A program made the translations under genes and the position numbers. Positions 20,064 to 29,596 of a DNA stretch of 39,524 bases are shown here, in pieces (within the stretch, counting starts at the first letter, position 1; every line of letters begins with the position of its first letter). The DNA lies in assembly GCA_049999765.1 (NCBI GenBank), contig JBNGIQ010009171.1:1-39524 (forward strand). Reading direction: 5' to 3'. The notes under the pieces were generated by a model. It saw nothing but the letters and a program-made list of their open reading frames with translations, did not search any database and was not told the DNA's origin. The DNA comes from Phaeoceros laevis (Eukaryota; Anthocerotophyta; Anthocerotopsida; Notothyladales).

Positions 20064-23000
20064 TCATGCAAAACAGAAAGGCCTCGCCTCACATGAACAG
20101 GACCCCTCGACGAAATGGTGCACACTGTGAGTATCCCTTACTGTAATCTGTCGGTTTTCAAGCCTTGACATGCTCTTGGTGCTACTATGGCAGTCATTGC
20201 ACATTCGGAGATTCTTTGTAACTAGCAATGGTGTACCATGTGCAGTGTTGAGAAGGCCATATGCGAGTGCAAGTTTCTCAGCATGTCCACACAATGAATC
20301 TTCCTTCTCTCTCTCGGACACTGCCTTGAGGACCAAGTTGGTCTGTGGCACATGACCTCCTTCCAGCTTCAACCGCCGGTTAACTCTCCTTAGCTTGGAG
20401 GATATGTCTTCCCTGTCTTCTCCCACTGTGAACTCGTGCACCGTGTTCGTCACTTCAATACAAGCCCTTGCAGGCTTCTTACTGGCACCTGCATGCTTCC
20501 GCAAGCTCTCTATGTTTTGTACATCCGTCCACCTACCTGCAATGGCATAGATGGTTGCCAACAGCACGTAAGCAGTGCCATTGCGGGGCTCAAGTGCAAC
20601 CATCTGATCAAAGCATCGCTTTGCACGCTCAAAGTCACCAGGTCCCTTGCAGGCTATCAGTAGGGAAGTCCACCCTGCAACATTGTCCCGGGGTGACACA
20701 GTTTGCAACAGATTTTCTGCCTCTTCGAGGCGACCTGACTGCCCAAGAAGGTCGACCAAGCATGTGTAGTGGTAAACAGTGGGAACAATCCCATGATCTT
20801 CCACCATCATTCTAAAGTACCTCTGTCCTTCATTTACCAGGCCTGTTTGACTGCATGCAACAAGAAGACAAATAAAGGTTGCATCATCAGGCTCCACCCT
20901 TGCTTGCCGCATCGCTTCAAAACACTGAACCACCTTTAAACCATCACTATGTCTGGCGTAGCCATTGAGCAGAGCATTCCATGTCACCACATTCTTGGTG
21001 GACATTTTGGCAAACACCCTTTCTGCATCACATAATCTTCCACATTTTGCGTACATGTCCACAAGACTGCTGCCAACAACTACATCACCGTGCAAGCCTC
21101 TTTGGTCAATCTGGGCATGAAGCAGCTTCCCTTGATGTAGAGCTCCAACACTTGCACATGCTTGAAGGAGAGATACAAAGGTAACGGTACTGGCCGGAGT
21201 CAACCCCCCTACTTGCATGCTGGCATAAAGGGTCAGGGCTTCCCGACCAAGTCCATGCTTAGCATATCCTGCAATCATGGCATTCCATGTCACCACATCC
21301 TTGGTTTGCAGATTATTAAACACTCTGCGTGCATCCACTAATCTACCACATTTTACATATGCATCCACCAGGCAGGCAAATGTAAAATGATCTGGTGCAA
21401 TACTCCTTTCCTGCTCCATTTCTGCATAAAGATTTAAGGCTTCTTGTGCAAGCCCTTGCCGAACATATCCTGCAATCATAGAATTCCAGGTGACTACATC
21501 CTTGGACGGCAAATTGTCAAACACGTTGCGGGCATCCACCAAGCTCCCACACTTTGCATACATGTCCACTAGACAATTGCCAAGAAACATATTGGGCGTG
21601 TCTGCACTCTCTTGAATATCAGCATGGACGCCCTTGCCAGAAGCCAAATCCTCGGCAATAGCACATGCCTTCAGCACTGCCACAAAAATATGGTTGTTTG
21701 AAGTCACCCTAAAATGCCGCATCTGCCTATACAACTTTATAGCCTGCATAGGCTGTCCATGATCAGCATGTGCGAAAATAATCGAAGCCCACATGTAGGT
21801 GTTTGGTGCTGCCACCTTAGTAAAGACATCCATTGCTTCCTCCAACCTCCCGTGATAAGCATACATACGAATAAGGTGATTTGCCACAAATGCGTTTGAC
21901 TGATACCCACTTTTGACTGAAAGAGCATGAACATGCTTGCCAAGAGCCAAATCCTTCCGGTCTGTGCATTTCTTGAGGACACGATGGAAGATAGAGGTGT
22001 CAACAAAATATTTCTGGTCCACTGCAAGGTCCAGTGCTTCAACGACCTCAGCGAGCTTTTCCTTGTCACATAGTTTGTTGAACCTTCCCAGTTCTAGAGG
22101 CCTTTCATACCCTGCAACTCTGCATCGACCTGCGACAGCCTCATCATGAATTAGGTCTTGAAACAACGAGCGAATGCTGGGACCTTGTCGATCATCCTTC
22201 ATTCTATTGAAAAAGTCCTTCAACATTTCATTTATATACTGCCATTCGGGATGTTGCCTATCTGCCACCATAAACGAATGCACAGTTCCACTTATGTCGG
22301 TCCACCAGCTCTGGCCTGGCTCTTTCCGTGCACTGGTTCTCAATCTCAGAGCTTGGACCTCCTCTGCATCATCCTGCATTTGTGCAGCTGCGTAGATGTT
22401 TGACATCAAGACATAGGCTGCCGCATCATTCTTATCCAACCTCACTGCACATTCAAATGCATGTCGTCCAAGTTCCAGATTGTTCCACTTCCGACAAGCA
22501 CTCAACACAGATCTCCAAACCACGCCATCTGCTTCAAAGGGCATCGTCTTCACCATGTCAATTGCCTTGTCCATTTGTCCTGCACGACCAAGGAGATCTA
22601 TTATGCAAGTATAGTGCTCAATGGTAGGAGGAATACCATAGTCCGTAGTCATAGCCTGAAAGAAGAACTCGCCCTTGTCCAACAGATCTAGATGACTGCA
22701 TACTTTGAGAACACTGGAAAACGTGAAAGAGTCTGGCTCCGAACCCTCCTGCCTCATCCTCTGATATAAGTCGAAGACAAGTTTACTCTCTCCTTGGCGT
22801 GCATACCCTGCCATCAATGCATTCCAAGTCGCAGTGACTTTTGTGGGCAATGCATCGAATACCTGATGCGCATCAACCATGCTCCCACATTTGCCATACA
22901 TTTCAATAAGAGCGTTGGGGAGAGAAATATCAGTAGCTTCTACACCAGCTTTGGCGATTTGAGAGTGAATTTGTTTCCCCTTCTCCAGTCCAGCGACATT

Positions 23001-24458
23001 GCCGCAAGCGTGCAACAGGCTTATGAATGTGACAGAACTGGCTGGAATAATACCATCTTGTTGCATGCTTCCATGAAGAGTTAGAGCTTCTTGATAGAAA
23101 CCATGCTGAACATATCCTCCAATCATCCCAGTCCACGCCACTACATCCCGGGTCTGCAGACTGTCAAACACTCTGCGTGCTTCCTCCAACCTCCCACATT
23201 TTGAATACACATCCACCAGGCAGGTGAAAGTAAAATGATCGGCTGCCGTCCGGCCCTCCTGTTCCATCCTCTCATAAAGAGCAACGGCTTCTTGACCAAG
23301 ATCACGCTGAGCATATCCTGCGATCATGGCATTCCATGTCACCACGTCCTTGAACTTCAGACTATCAAACACTCCGCGGGCGTCCAGTAAGCTTCCACAT
23401 TTGGCGTACATGTCGACTAGGCAGTTCCCAACGAATATATTGGGTTCATCTGCACTCATCAATATATCAGCATGTACCACCTTGCCGGAAGCCCAATCCT
23501 CTGCAATCGCACATGCTTTGAGCACTGCCACAAATATGTGGCTGTTTGGCTCCACATCGGACGATCGCATCTGTCTATACAATTCTATAGCCTGCGCAGA
23601 CCGTCCCAGCTCAGCATGCGCAGAAATGATGGAAGCCCACATAAAGCTGTTTGGTGCGGCCACCTTTGAAAACACTTGTGTTGCTTCCTCCAGCATCCCA
23701 TGGGAAGCATACATACGGAGTATGTGGTTGGCCAAAAATGCGTTCGACACATACCCGCTTGTGAGAGACAGAGCATGAACTCGCCTCCCAAGAACCAAAT
23801 CTTTCTGTGCAATGCATCTCTTGAGAACACGATACAACAGGGAGGTGTCCACGTAGCATCCTCGATGCACCAGAGAAGCTACTGCATCCACAACTGTACG
23901 TAGTTCGCCCTCGTCACATATTCTGCTCCAGGTTCCAACCTCCAAATCCCCTTCATAGCCTAATAATTTGCTGAGGCCAGCCGCATTGTCAGAAGGCGAG
24001 GTAGATTTAGAAACAGGAGTCAACCTGACTAGTTGAGCATCCAACCGGGCTAGCCCTGCGTCCACCCAGACAGGCTTGTACTTGCTGCTCAGCCAGAGTC
24101 CCTCCTTGGACCTCTTGTGGCTGAAGTCAGGATGGCAGGAGCCTTTCTTGTCCCGCCTGCTGTCTCGCCACTGCGTGGGATCCAAGAAAAAGTCTTGCCA
24201 CAACAATTCCTGTCGTTCTTTCTGGCTACATGTCCCTTCGAAAGCCGTGTGTGTGACGCGCTGCCCAAGACCACCAAGCACCTTGGTAGGAGGGCTACAT
24301 ACTCCGACGCTGGTCCGTCGGCGTTGCTTGGGAACAATTTTGAGCAGGTGAGATGGCTGCAAATCATCAATCACGAGCCCTTTGCAACAGGAGTCTGGAA
24401 GCGCGAAGTCTCGAGTGCAGGTGGCCAACTGCCGGCCGTGTAGGAGGTGTACCCCCAT
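20064..24458 (-). CDS. Giant PPR protein: PDF-like motif, two PLS-PPR/E modules, one DYW domain
   Basis: A single intron-free 1464-residue frame. Residues 81-143 resemble the PDF motif of OSB ssDNA-binding proteins (WQDFFLDPTQWRDSRRDKK, HPDFSHK, LWL, VWVDAGLARLD). Module 1 (about 165-757) has PLS-type PPRs and an E region ending near NRMKDD. Module 2 (about 781-1456) repeats the same order at an offset of about 616 residues; both start with LGYEGDLE/AGYERPLE, then VDTS and RVLK(R/K)C. The DYW domain keeps the deaminase signature HAE (1392-1394), CNDCH (1420-1424), HHF and CSC, but ends EARPFCFA where C-S-C-G-D-Y-W is usual. PLS-DYW proteins are organellar C-to-U RNA editing factors. A double array sharing one DYW is unusual. 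The first ~80 residues could be a targeting peptide. Confidence 0.95.
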   Translation of the reverse strand: MGVHLLHGRQLATCTRDFALPDSCCKGLVIDDLQPSHLLKIVPKQRRRTSVGVCSPPTKVLGGLGQRVTHTAFEGTCSQKERQELLWQDFFLDPTQWRDSRRDKKGSCHPDFSHKRSKEGLWLSSKYKPVWVDAGLARLDAQLVRLTPVSKSTSPSDNAAGLSKLLGYEGDLEVGTWSRICDEGELRTVVDAVASLVHRGCYVDTSLLYRVLKRCIAQKDLVLGRRVHALSLTSGYVSNAFLANHILRMYASHGMLEEATQVFSKVAAPNSFMWASIISAHAELGRSAQAIELYRQMRSSDVEPNSHIFVAVLKACAIAEDWASGKVVHADILMSADEPNIFVGNCLVDMYAKCGSLLDARGVFDSLKFKDVVTWNAMIAGYAQRDLGQEAVALYERMEQEGRTAADHFTFTCLVDVYSKCGRLEEARRVFDSLQTRDVVAWTGMIGGYVQHGFYQEALTLHGSMQQDGIIPASSVTFISLLHACGNVAGLEKGKQIHSQIAKAGVEATDISLPNALIEMYGKCGSMVDAHQVFDALPTKVTATWNALMAGYARQGESKLVFDLYQRMRQEGSEPDSFTFSSVLKVCSHLDLLDKGEFFFQAMTTDYGIPPTIEHYTCIIDLLGRAGQMDKAIDMVKTMPFEADGVVWRSVLSACRKWNNLELGRHAFECAVRLDKNDAAAYVLMSNIYAAAQMQDDAEEVQALRLRTSARKEPGQSWWTDISGTVHSFMVADRQHPEWQYINEMLKDFFNRMKDDRQGPSIRSLFQDLIHDEAVAGRCRVAGYERPLELGRFNKLCDKEKLAEVVEALDLAVDQKYFVDTSIFHRVLKKCTDRKDLALGKHVHALSVKSGYQSNAFVANHLIRMYAYHGRLEEAMDVFTKVAAPNTYMWASIIFAHADHGQPMQAIKLYRQMRHFRVTSNNHIFVAVLKACAIAEDLASGKGVHADIQESADTPNMFLGNCLVDMYAKCGSLVDARNVFDNLPSKDVVTWNSMIAGYVRQGLAQEALNLYAEMEQERSIAPDHFTFACLVDAYVKCGRLVDARRVFNNLQTKDVVTWNAMIAGYAKHGLGREALTLYASMQVGGLTPASTVTFVSLLQACASVGALHQGKLLHAQIDQRGLHGDVVVGSSLVDMYAKCGRLCDAERVFAKMSTKNVVTWNALLNGYARHSDGLKVVQCFEAMRQARVEPDDATFICLLVACSQTGLVNEGQRYFRMMVEDHGIVPTVYHYTCLVDLLGQSGRLEEAENLLQTVSPRDNVAGWTSLLIACKGPGDFERAKRCFDQMVALEPRNGTAYVLLATIYAIAGRWTDVQNIESLRKHAGASKKPARACIEVTNTVHEFTVGEDREDISSKLRRVNRRLKLEGGHVPQTNLVLKAVSEREKEDSLCGHAEKLALAYGLLNTAHGTPLLVTKNLRMCNDCHSSTKSMSRLENRQITVRDTHSVHHFVEGSCSCEARPFCFA
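24030..24218 (-). other. OSB-like PDF motif encoded at the head of the PPR gene
   Basis: Codons 81-143 of the giant PPR gene. Key residues in order: W87, F91, W97, D99, R101, K104 and K105, P110-D111-F112, H114-K115, L121-W122-L123, P129, W131-V132, L139. The pattern W-x-D-x-R-x-x-K-K...PDF-x-H-K...LWL...WV is what I recall for the OSB PDF motif. The same block occurs in the broken PPR gene at about 7100-7290 (-). No second copy precedes module 2. Confidence 0.65.
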
Positions 24459-24848
24459 GCACTTGAATGCACCGCATATGGTTGATGATTGTAGTCATGG
24501 CTGCAAATTGGGGGCACAAAACTCCTGGGGATACGATGGTTCGCTCGCGCTTAGTCGAACGATGCCAGGAAATGTTTTGATGAAGTACTTTTCAGACTCG
24601 CATCTGCTGCCTGCCTTCAATTTAGTGAAAAGCTGGGGATCCAGTGACACCGGATAGAGAACAATACGGCGCATTTATGCCCGAGAATGGTTGTACATTG
24701 TATGCGCCTCGTTGAGGGCAATGGTGTTGGCTTGTCGCTACCTGCAATTTGCTACAAAAACAGCCGAAAACAACTATGCCAACACAGGTCGGCAGTTCCA
24801 TGCAGTGAGCTTGGCTGGGCCTCCCAACTTTTAATTTGCGTTTCCCCA
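24459..24848. other. Short intergenic region, PPR upstream / Rossmann gene 3' flank
   Basis: About 390 bp between the PPR start (24458) and the Rossmann-gene stop (24849), both - strand genes. It contains the second, non-coding copy of the Rossmann gene's last exon (about 24788-24848), described separately. No TATA box for the PPR gene is clear. Confidence 0.5.
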
Positions 24849-24917
24849 CTAGCCAGTTTCATTCAGTGAGCTTAGCAGGGCGTCCCAATTATCAATTCGC
24901 ATTTCCCCATTAGCCAC
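24788..24917 (-). repeat. Tandem duplication of the terminal coding exon (61-bp unit)
   Basis: Reading the - strand, 24917-24857 (gtggctaatggggaaatgcg...) is followed directly by a diverged copy at 24856 to about 24796 (ctggctagtggggaaacgca...). Both contain gcccwgcyaagctcactg or a close form. The stop codon of the gene (TAG, 24851-24849) lies just past the junction and is created by the second copy's gctag. Confidence 0.85.
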
Positions 24918-26731
24918 CTGCCAGGTTTTCGAGGAGACTCTTAGGAATAGGCTTACAAGAGCATAAAAATTGTGGGACCTGTGGCGTAAGATGGTACCTC
25001 AAAGAAGAGACCTTGTTGTGGTGGAGAATCAAGAGCTTTGATACAAACACTTGCAGCATCTTCTCTGCTTATGCTGCCGTTGACATTACCCCCCTAATGG
25101 TCACACCGAGTGATGAGGTCAGGATAATGGTCAAAGATTAGTGTTAGCACTTCGGTGAGAGATCTAAAACAAAAGTGGAGATGCTGGTGGGTGCGGAAGA
25201 ACAGATACCTGTCCAATAGTGTAGCCTTGTTGGCCACCAGGTTCATCTCGCAATGGTCCAGCCCGGATGATCGTGTGAGGGACACCTGATTTTGCAATAG
25301 CAGCTTCATCCTGCTGCACCTGGTTCTTGACCCCTTGATTGAACAGTGATCCAAACCCCTTGTTTTCCCTGAACACAGACAGCTGGACATTTTCAATCTT
25401 TCTGTCACTTACGCTGGACGTATGAGTAGTGGCTAACAGAAATATGAAAGGTTATAACGGCCATTTCTAGATTACCTGGGAAAGAAAAATGATGTGCTGC
25501 ACACCCTTCAGTAATTTGGAATCGCCCAAAGCACCAACCTGGCCACAAAGAGCACATGGAACAAATTCCAAACTCAGAGGTAGTTAGATGCTGCCAGATG
25601 CTGCCATATTTTTCAAAGAACCGATTGCACCGGAAGACCTCTGCAACGAGGTTTACCTGCGTTGGGCAAATTACAGAACGAACTCCCCTTAATGCCTTTT
25701 TGAGACTGGTTTTGTCTGTAACATCTCCAACTACAGGCTGTGGTAGGATTTTGGTATCAGAGTCGAAGTCTTGACTATGTCAAGCTCAATCATCACAGAC
25801 GGAGGATAGACAATCACCTCGACGTAAGAACCGAAGGCCATAGTAGCAGCTTTCGAATCTTTGACGAGAGCCTTCACCCGTGCGCGCTTCAGAATCAGCA
25901 TGACTACTATGAGCTGCTCAAGAAAGACAAGCCTCTTACCACTTTGCTAAGGGTGGATGACGTGCCACAAAATGAGAAGTGAAAACCACTGCCCAAGAAA
26001 ATGAAACCAGCAATACCTGTCCAGTGTCACTATCTGCATCAGTAACTAGCACGGCATCTCGATCGTCTTCCATCTCTTCCTCACCCTGTTCTGCAGTAGG
26101 GTGTGCCCGTGTTATAAATGTTCCTCATAGTTTCTAAGCCAGTTCCATAGCCGTGTTTCAGTCTCACCGTCAGCATTGCTGTCATCTTGCTCAGGTCCCT
26201 CGCCATCTCTAAGAAGCTGGTCTGGTGCGCCATACCATTTTCTCAGCTTTGGGCCACCTGAGACACGTCCGCTCTAGAGGTTATCTTGTATGTCGCTAGC
26301 AAGGGTGCAGGATGTACACGAATACACGAGATACCTTCAATGTAGTCAAGCAGACGATCCCCAAACGATATCGGCGATGCCTTGCCATCCGAATTCGACT
26401 TTGAACCTGCCTGAACACGCTGAATTCCTGATTTTCCATGCTTGGACAAAGGAGCAGCGACACAGAGGCGACTGCCGCCAGGTTGAGAGAATTCAAAACC
26501 GGGTGCAATCTGCGGCCCTGAACAAGAAGAGAACCTTGAGCAATGTGACGCCATCCCTCCCGGCTGCCAGTCTCCTCCGCACAAATTGCATCCACTGTAC
26601 ATGTACATAACGATATCCGGCATTCCCCGTTCCGTTATGCGTCTGAGCGTCCCGTTTCTTTCGAGAGAAACCCCAGCAAAACTGCCGAAGTTCGAGCTCG
26701 GCCCAGTGTTGCATGTAACAAATCCTCGCAT
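24849..26731 (-). CDS. NAD(P)-binding Rossmann-fold protein (atypical SDR), probably plastid
   Basis: Nine exons: 26731-26335, 26257-26168, 26090-26017, 25913-25818, 25737-25657, 25538-25476, 25382-25209, 25093-24998 and 24917-24849. They total 1140 bp in frame (379 residues). Exon 1 encodes a Ser/Arg-rich leader that could be a transit peptide. Then come KLRKWYGAPDQLL, the nucleotide-binding strand and turn DAVLVTDADSDTGQ, RARVKALVKD, GDVTDKTSLKKALRGV, GVQHIIFLSQLSV, the NmrA-like GVPHTIIRAGPL with PGGQQGY, and SISREDAASVCIKAL. The order matches a plant family of NAD(P)-binding Rossmann proteins, often plastid and of unknown substrate. The classic G-x-x-G-x-x-G turn is replaced by D-A-D-S-D-T-G, which I believe is normal here. 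It is head-to-head with RH39, 91 bp apart. Confidence 0.85.
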
Positions 26732-26822
26732 TGGTGGATGTTGACAGGAGAAATTCTAGCATTGAGAAATGTGTTACCAGGTCGTGATGCAATGCAGCTG
26801 TAAGCGCTGAGACGATTCAGCT
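26732..26822. promoter_or_regulatory. Compact divergent promoter, Rossmann gene / RH39
   Basis: Only 91 bp separate the start codons of the Rossmann-fold gene (-) and the RH39-type helicase (+). No TATA box is visible. A shared, probably TATA-less bidirectional promoter serving two plastid-type proteins is the simplest reading. Confidence 0.5.
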
Positions 26823-29357
26823 ATGGCTGTGGAATTGTCCAACATGGCTTTGGTATCTCGACGGACGATGCTGTCGTTTCTTTGTCGGTCTCCATTTCAT
26901 CTTCCTGCTGCCCGGTTACCCGCAATCCGATGGGCTGCTGTGGCGCAAGCAGGGACTGTGAGTTTGGCCTCAGGTGAGGCATACGTATCGAGCAGCTCTA
27001 CCTCCGTGCCAGGCACAGGTGCTTTACTTGAGAAGCTGAGAACTAGGCAGATCAAAGATGCGGCTAGGGCAGCTGGGCGAGCTCCACCTGTTAAGGAAAA
27101 GCCGGCGGTGCCGCAGCCTGCACCGCTGCCTGAAGCTTTTGATGAGCTGGGGCTGAGTGAGGAGTTGATGCAAGCTTTGGATGATTTGAAAATCGAGAAG
27201 CCAACAGAGGTGCAGTGTCTAGGAATACCCTCTGTGCTAGCAGGGGAGAACGTGGTCATAGCCTCGCATACTGGGTCCGGAAAGACATTCACCTACATGC
27301 TTCCCATTGTACAGGTATGTTAGTTGTTCTACATCGGGAAGGATATGCATTGCATGCCGACATGTTTTAAGTGCACTGAAGCTCATTTTCTTCTGGATAT
27401 TTGGATACTATCAGTCCTTAAGAAGAGATGAAGCTATCAACGGGATCTCTAACAAGCCAAGGAGACCGAGGGCTGTTGTGCTTTGCCCGACAAGAGAGCT
27501 GGCGGAGCAGGTCGGTTTTCTATATCAATGACTGCGTACTGGGGTTTCAAGACGGATTTAAAGCAGAGAGGTTCCACGGCAAGTCTGTTAACGTACTTCG
27601 ACTGGCAGGTATACAGAGTAGCAAAATCGGTATCCCACCATGCCCGATTCCGTACTGCAATGGTGGGAGGTGGCACTAGAATGAAACCTCAGGAGGATGC
27701 ATTGAATACTCCAGTGGATATGGTAATTGGTACACCAGGGAGGTTGCTTATGCACATTGAGGAGGGTAATCTGGTCTATGGTGATATCAAGTATGTGGTG
27801 AGCTTTTCCTCCCTCTCTGGCAAATTTTTTTGGTGATTTAGATTTAAGTTGATATAAACGGCCACCTTTCCTCATATTGGATACACTCCGTCTTGACCTT
27901 ATACTGTTTTGCAAATCTGGCAGATCCTGGATGAGGCAGACACTATGTTCGATCAAGGATTTGCCCCAGAGGTGCGGAAGTTTCTGCGCCCTCTACGAAA
28001 TCGTGCCTCACATCCAGGGGACAAAGGCTTCCAAACTGTTTTAGTAACTGCAACAATCACCAAAGTATGTGCCACCTAAGTGCACTTGAATCTTGGAGTG
28101 TAGCAGCCTCTCACCTATGTGATGTCTGAAAGTGGCTTGATCTTCGCAGGCAGTACAGAATCTTCTGGACGAGGAATTTCCAGGCATAAAAAGACTGTAC
28201 ACATCCACTCTGCATAAGAAGGTCGCAAATGCACGCCATGAATTTATCAAGGTCTCTGGAGCAGAGAACAAACTGGACTCGCTGTTACAGGTGAGTGTCA
28301 CTTACAACTTGATTTTATTCCTTTGCTCCTTTTGAGGAGATGCAGCATTTGATCAATAATCCATTTGTAGGTTTTGGAGCCAAGTGTTGCCAAAGGCAAT
28401 CGGGTTATGGTATTTTGCAACACTGTCCAATCATGTCGTGCTGTTGATCACCACCTGCGGGAAAGTGGCATGACAACTGTTAACTATCATGGAGAGGTCC
28501 CTGCAGAAGAACGGTGAGACTACACCTGTCATGTATGGGTCCTCCATCAATTCCGTCTGCGTGGTTTGTTTGGATTCTTGGCTAAGTCCATGTGTGGGTG
28601 CCCCTTGCTTGTCAGGGTGGAGAATCTTAATATCTTCAGAGGTGAAGTTAAGGCACGAGTCCCTCCGCTTGTGTGCACCGATTTGGCTGCACGGGGGTTG
28701 GATCTTGTGGTCAACCATGTGATTATGTTTGATTTTCCCTTCAACTCGGTAAGTATTCCTTTGGCACCTTGACACCTTATTTATGTTGGCACAGTTCAAG
28801 TTCACCTTTGTGCATGCATGAAAATGATCTGACGCAATGTTGAACTTCTAAAAAACAGATTGACTACTTGCATCGTACCGGCAGAACTGCACGAATGGGT
28901 GCTAAGGGTAATGCTGATGTATTTCTCAACCAAGTTTTCTGTTCGGACTGTGTTTTCCGTTGACTAACACCGGGATGTTCGTGCTGCAGGAAAAGTAACA
29001 AGCCTTTACACCAAGTACAGCCAAACTATCGCTGAGCAAATTCAACTTGCTATGGGCAGAGGCGAATCTTTGGAGAGCGTTCCAACTAGCCGGGAGAAGG
29101 TAGAGATGATAAAAAAGCAGAAGGACAAAGAAGTTAGAGGAGACGCAAAAAAGGGATCTCGCATTGGCCTTGTCCGCAGTAAGTCCAGGGCACTCAAGGT
29201 AGTAAGAGGCCCGGCAGCGAAAGCAGTTGAGAGGAGAGTAGGTGTTCGAGCAGCTGATTCTAAAAGACCAAGCAGGCCTGTAAACAAGCCTGTGTCGAAG
29301 AGCAATCCTTGTGTGGCCAGGGGTCGGAAACCTGCCGCCTCTGCGAAAAATCGTTGA
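26823..29357 (+). CDS. RH39: DEAD-box ATP-dependent RNA helicase, RH39 type, chloroplast
   Basis: Plastid helicase; Arabidopsis RH39 acts in 23S rRNA maturation ('hidden break'). Nine exons: 26823-27314, 27415-27510, 27609-27797, 27924-28064, 28150-28290, 28371-28513, 28616-28748, 28859-28907 and 28990-29357. They total 1752 bp in frame (583 residues). An Arg/Ser/Ala-rich leader precedes the Q-motif region (FDELGL, PTEVQ). Motif I is ASHTGSGKT (Lys154), Ia PTRELAEQ, Ib TPGR, II DEAD (262-265), [34 protein letters not shown] (450 onward). RH39-specific blocks include [20 protein letters not shown] and [11 protein letters not shown]. The C-terminal ~100 residues are Lys/Arg/Ser-rich, probably a disordered RNA-binding tail. 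All helicase motifs are intact. Confidence 0.95.
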
Positions 29358-29596
29358 ATTTACTTACATCGTCCAATGTCAGGCCTGATCCTTATAGAAT
29401 GTGGGTGTGCCACGGAAAATCGCAGCGAACCACAGAAAATAAATAGACCCCACCCTATTGTGTAACAATCGCTGACTCCTCTCGAAGCTTCTTTTCAATT
29501 CCGTGACAAACACAGCCTGTGAGAAGGGGAGGTCGCTACATTGCCCATTTGCCCTGCTGCTACATACGAGCCGTAATCTTCTTTCCTGTCTCCAAC

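Noticed and set aside
20170-24443. Many + strand open frames of 60-150 codons opposite the giant PPR gene
   Set aside because: They are complementary shadows of one long coding frame with strong PPR signatures.
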